Source of the DNA: Levilactobacillus huananensis
GTDB taxonomy: Bacteria > Bacillota > Bacilli > Lactobacillales > Lactobacillaceae
Assembly (NCBI RefSeq): GCF_003946145.1
Contig: NZ_RHOC01000013.1
Location: forward strand, 1 to 51,137
DNA length: 51,137 nt
Direction: 5' to 3'
The position numbers and the translations under genes are program-made. Of the stretch, positions 48,779-51,137 are shown piece by piece. The notes under the pieces are model-generated. The model was not told the origin of the DNA, searched no databases, and was given only the letters and a program-made list of their open reading frames with translations. Position 1 is the stretch's first letter, and each line of letters begins with the position of its first letter.

Positions 48779-51028
48779 ATGGACATCGAACGCACGCTTG
48801 CTGAACTCACGTTACCCGAGAAGGCCGCACTGGTCTCCGGTAAGAATTTCTGGTACACCGCCGCTATTTCTCGACTCGGGCTTCCCGCCCTCATGTTGAC
48901 GGATGGCCCTTCTGGACTCCGTAAGCAAAAACCAGGGGCAGATGCTGGTGACATCACGAATTCCGTGACTGCCATTACCTACCCTTCAGCAGCCCTCACG
49001 GCTAGTTCTTGGGATCAATCCCTCATGCAACGTCTCGGTGAACACCTCGGTCAAGAAGCCCGTGCTGAACAGGTCAGTCTCCTCTTAGGACCAGGCGTTA
49101 ACCTGAAACGCTCACCCCTTGGTGGTCGTAACTTCGAATACCTCTCCGAAGACCCCTTAGTCGCTGGTAAACTCGCCAGTGCCTATGTTCGCGGCGTACA
49201 ATCTCAACACGTCGGGGTTGCCGTCAAACATTTTGCCGCTAATAACCGCGAAAATCAACGGTTCACGGCGTCCAGCGACATGTCACAACGGACACTCCGT
49301 GAGCTTTACCTGCGAACCTTTGAAATTATTGTGAAGGAAGCTCGCCCTGCTAGCATCATGACCTCCTATAACAAGGTTAATGGCGTCTTGAACGCTGAGA
49401 ATCACCACCTGTTACGTGATATTCTAAGAGACGAATGGGGCTTCCATGGGGCTATCATGTCCGACTGGGGGGCGGTGGCCAACCATGCTCGCTCCCTACG
49501 TGCCAGCCTCGATCTCGAGATGCCCGGAAAGGGTCAAGCCTCGATCGATGAAATTCTGCGAGCCATCGAAACCGGTGAACTGGATGAAGGAACTCTGAAT
49601 AAGGCTGTTCGCCATATCCTCCACCTCATCGATGATTGGGCTCCACAGACCACTGCTGGCGACTACGACCATCAGGCACACCACGCTTTCGCCCGTGAGA
49701 TTGCGGACGATAGTATCGTTCTGTTACGGAACCACGACGAAGAATTACCTCTGCGTCCTAAAACATCAGGCAAGATCGTCGTCATCGGTGAACTCGCCGA
49801 AAATCCGCGTTATCAAGGTGCCGGTAGTTCGCACGTCAATCCGTCTTATTTGGTCACCCCACTGGATGCCCTTAAGCATACTGGTCTGGACGCGACCTAC
49901 TACCCCGGCTACCGGCTAGACCAGAGTGAAACCGATGACCACCTGGTTCAAGAAGCCTTGACCGCCGCCAAGGAAGCCGATCACGTCATCATCTTCGCCG
50001 GTTATCCTGCTAGTGATGAATCCGAAGGCTTTGATAAGAATTCCTTGATGCTACCGGAAAATCAAACAGATTTAATTGGCAGTCTGGGTCGTATTAACGC
50101 CCACACCACGGTTGTCCTTCAAAATGGCTCCGCGGTTGAAATGCCATGGATTCACTCAGTCACCGCCGTTGTTGAAACCTACCTGGCCGGTGAAGCCGTG
50201 GGTGAAGCCACCTGGGATGTCTTGACTGGTAAGGTTAATCCTTCTGGTCACTTAACCGAAACCTTTCCAATTCGTTTGACCGACACCCCAATGGCACCAA
50301 CCTTTGGCCAAGATCCCCAACACGAATACTACACGGAAGGAATTTTCATGGGTTACCGTTACTACGATACGCACGAAATGCATGTCCTCTACCCATTTGG
50401 CTACGGACTCAGCTACACCTCGTTTGAACTCACTGATCTCGCGGTTGATCAGGACGAGCACGGGGCTACCGTGACCTTCAATGTAACTAACACCGGTGAC
50501 CTCGCTGGGAAGGCTGTGCCACAACTCTACGTCGCCAACCATTCTTCCCATGTACCAATGCCAACTAAGGAACTGCGGGCCTTTACCAAGGTTACCGTAG
50601 AACCTGGCGAAACCAAGACTGTCACCCTCAAACTCAGTCGAAAAGACTTCAGTTGGTGGTGCGATGGCAAACACCGTTGGCAGGCCGATTCTGGTGATTA
50701 CGAACTCATGGTGGGTCAATCCTCTCGTGACATTCGTCTCCAGACCAAGTTGACCATGGACTTCAAGAACTCCCCAGCTCCTATCACCATGGAAACCTAT
50801 CTGACCACGATCGTCCGTGACCACAAACTTTTGGACCAATTTAAGGCAACAGTTCTCAAGCCACTTGGCGCCAACAATCCCCTCGGATTCAGCGACCAAC
50901 AGGCTGATCAGCCACAGCTAACCCAGAATCTCATGTTCCTCAACATGCCGTTGCGGGCTCTGGTAGCCACCGGTGTGCCGGAAACATTTGTGGCCGATTT
51001 TATCAGTCTCGCCAACCAACGCAATTAA
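48779..51028 (+). CDS. Beta-glucosidase, glycoside hydrolase family 3
   Basis: A 749-residue GH3: N-terminal barrel (LMLTDGPSGLRKQ, GPGVNLKRSPLGGRNFEYLSEDP, KHFAANNRENQR with K150/H151, and nucleophile D229 in IMSDWG), the GH3-C sandwich (VVIGELAENPRYQGAGSSHVNP, SEGFDKNSLMLP), and a fibronectin III-like domain (GKAVPQLYVANHSSHVPMPTKELRAFTKV). About 85 extra residues follow. No signal peptide, so it acts on imported glucosides. Single gene; start behind AGAAAGGA. Confidence 0.95.
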   Translation: MDIERTLAELTLPEKAALVSGKNFWYTAAISRLGLPALMLTDGPSGLRKQKPGADAGDITNSVTAITYPSAALTASSWDQSLMQRLGEHLGQEARAEQVSLLLGPGVNLKRSPLGGRNFEYLSEDPLVAGKLASAYVRGVQSQHVGVAVKHFAANNRENQRFTASSDMSQRTLRELYLRTFEIIVKEARPASIMTSYNKVNGVLNAENHHLLRDILRDEWGFHGAIMSDWGAVANHARSLRASLDLEMPGKGQASIDEILRAIETGELDEGTLNKAVRHILHLIDDWAPQTTAGDYDHQAHHAFAREIADDSIVLLRNHDEELPLRPKTSGKIVVIGELAENPRYQGAGSSHVNPSYLVTPLDALKHTGLDATYYPGYRLDQSETDDHLVQEALTAAKEADHVIIFAGYPASDESEGFDKNSLMLPENQTDLIGSLGRINAHTTVVLQNGSAVEMPWIHSVTAVVETYLAGEAVGEATWDVLTGKVNPSGHLTETFPIRLTDTPMAPTFGQDPQHEYYTEGIFMGYRYYDTHEMHVLYPFGYGLSYTSFELTDLAVDQDEHGATVTFNVTNTGDLAGKAVPQLYVANHSSHVPMPTKELRAFTKVTVEPGETKTVTLKLSRKDFSWWCDGKHRWQADSGDYELMVGQSSRDIRLQTKLTMDFKNSPAPITMETYLTTIVRDHKLLDQFKATVLKPLGANNPLGFSDQQADQPQLTQNLMFLNMPLRALVATGVPETFVADFISLANQRN

Positions 51029-51049
51029 CTTCTATGTCAAAAAAGGCAC

Positions 51050-51137
51050 TGACCATGTGGTGAAGTGCCCTACAATTGTTAGACAGATAAATCTAACGAT
51101 TGTGGGGCTTTTCTTATGACCAAATATAGTACTCAAT
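51050..51137 (+). mobile_element. 5' end of an insertion sequence running off the right edge
   Basis: A TG at 51050-51051 may be the terminal dinucleotide. An inverted repeat (51067-51083 with 51092-51108, about 17 bases with few mismatches) precedes the ATG at 51116. The layout is the same as at the left edge, but the sequence differs, so these are two different elements. Confidence 0.5.
51116..51137 (+). CDS. Transposase, N-terminus only (partial)
   Basis: MTKYSTQ, the first seven codons, cut by the window end. Starts of this kind (MTKYS + F/K-rich helix) are common in IS3/IS150-type OrfA helix-turn-helix proteins. Identity is tentative from so few residues. Confidence 0.4.

Noticed and set aside
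1-51137. CRISPR array, prophage or defence island
   Set aside because: No regularly spaced repeats, no cas, integrase, capsid or restriction genes were seen; all larger frames are metabolic, transport or repair genes.

Overview
The window looks like a chromosomal stretch from a heterofermentative-type Lactobacillaceae bacterium; Levilactobacillus or a close relative is my guess. Reasons: low-to-mid GC Gram-positive style with strong GGAGG ribosome sites, many Rho-independent terminators, a Met T-box, PepO, YibE/F pairs, BCCT transporters, a cytochrome b5-like small protein, an Fe-S-free MutY and lone OppA lipoproteins. Genus assignment is inference; no marker gene settles it. I see no rRNA, CRISPR array, prophage or plasmid replication genes.

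Both ends stop about 90 bases inside the 5' ends of two different outward-facing insertion sequences (minus strand at 1-90, plus strand at about 51050-51137), which is how a draft contig breaks at repeats. In between, the DNA is ordinary core and semi-core genome in short operons.

Layout: 0.4-5.1 kb YibE/F membrane pair, a tiny basic protein, UspA, a lipoprotein and a MarR regulator; 5.2-12.8 kb pepO, galE, pgm and a PEP carboxykinase-like gene; 12.9-16.7 kb an aroE-SDR-ASCH operon and a DHA2 efflux pump; 16.9-23 kb two very small genes, map, menG, a 3-methyladenine glycosylase, a DUF488 protein, a beta-phosphoglucomutase-like HAD with an altered active site, UspA and a zinc-ribbon/DUF805 protein; 23.3-30.9 kb a BCCT osmolyte transporter with an unusual leader and apparent AUU start, an acetyltransferase, a VOC protein, RNase H, a cytosine deaminase operon and a PdxK/ThiD kinase; 30.9-35.6 kb a flavodoxin-fold reductase, small proteins, tRNA-Arg(UCU), cytochrome b5-like protein, cold-shock protein, an esterase and mutY; 35.7-42.8 kb a lone OppA, lipoate ligase with a divergent GcvH-like protein, aldo/keto reductase, a small acidic protein, a phosphatase and an EamA transporter; 42.9-48.6 kb metQNI under a Met T-box, a Tag-like protein, and a second OppA behind a Cys/Met-rich leader peptide and terminator; 48.8-51 kb a GH3 beta-glucosidase.

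The most interesting item is upstream of the second OppA (48433-48696): a consensus promoter, a 34-codon ORF containing ACCKCNMTIC, a hairpin touching its stop codon, and a strong intrinsic terminator whose 5' arm is perfectly complementary over 9 nt to the ORF's own Shine-Dalgarno region. This has the layout of a ribosome-mediated attenuator for sulfur amino acids, 3 kb from a T-box-controlled methionine importer. Second is the BCCT leader (24902-25085), with a promoter, folded leader, terminator, and no ATG/GTG/TTG at the position the ribosome site points to.
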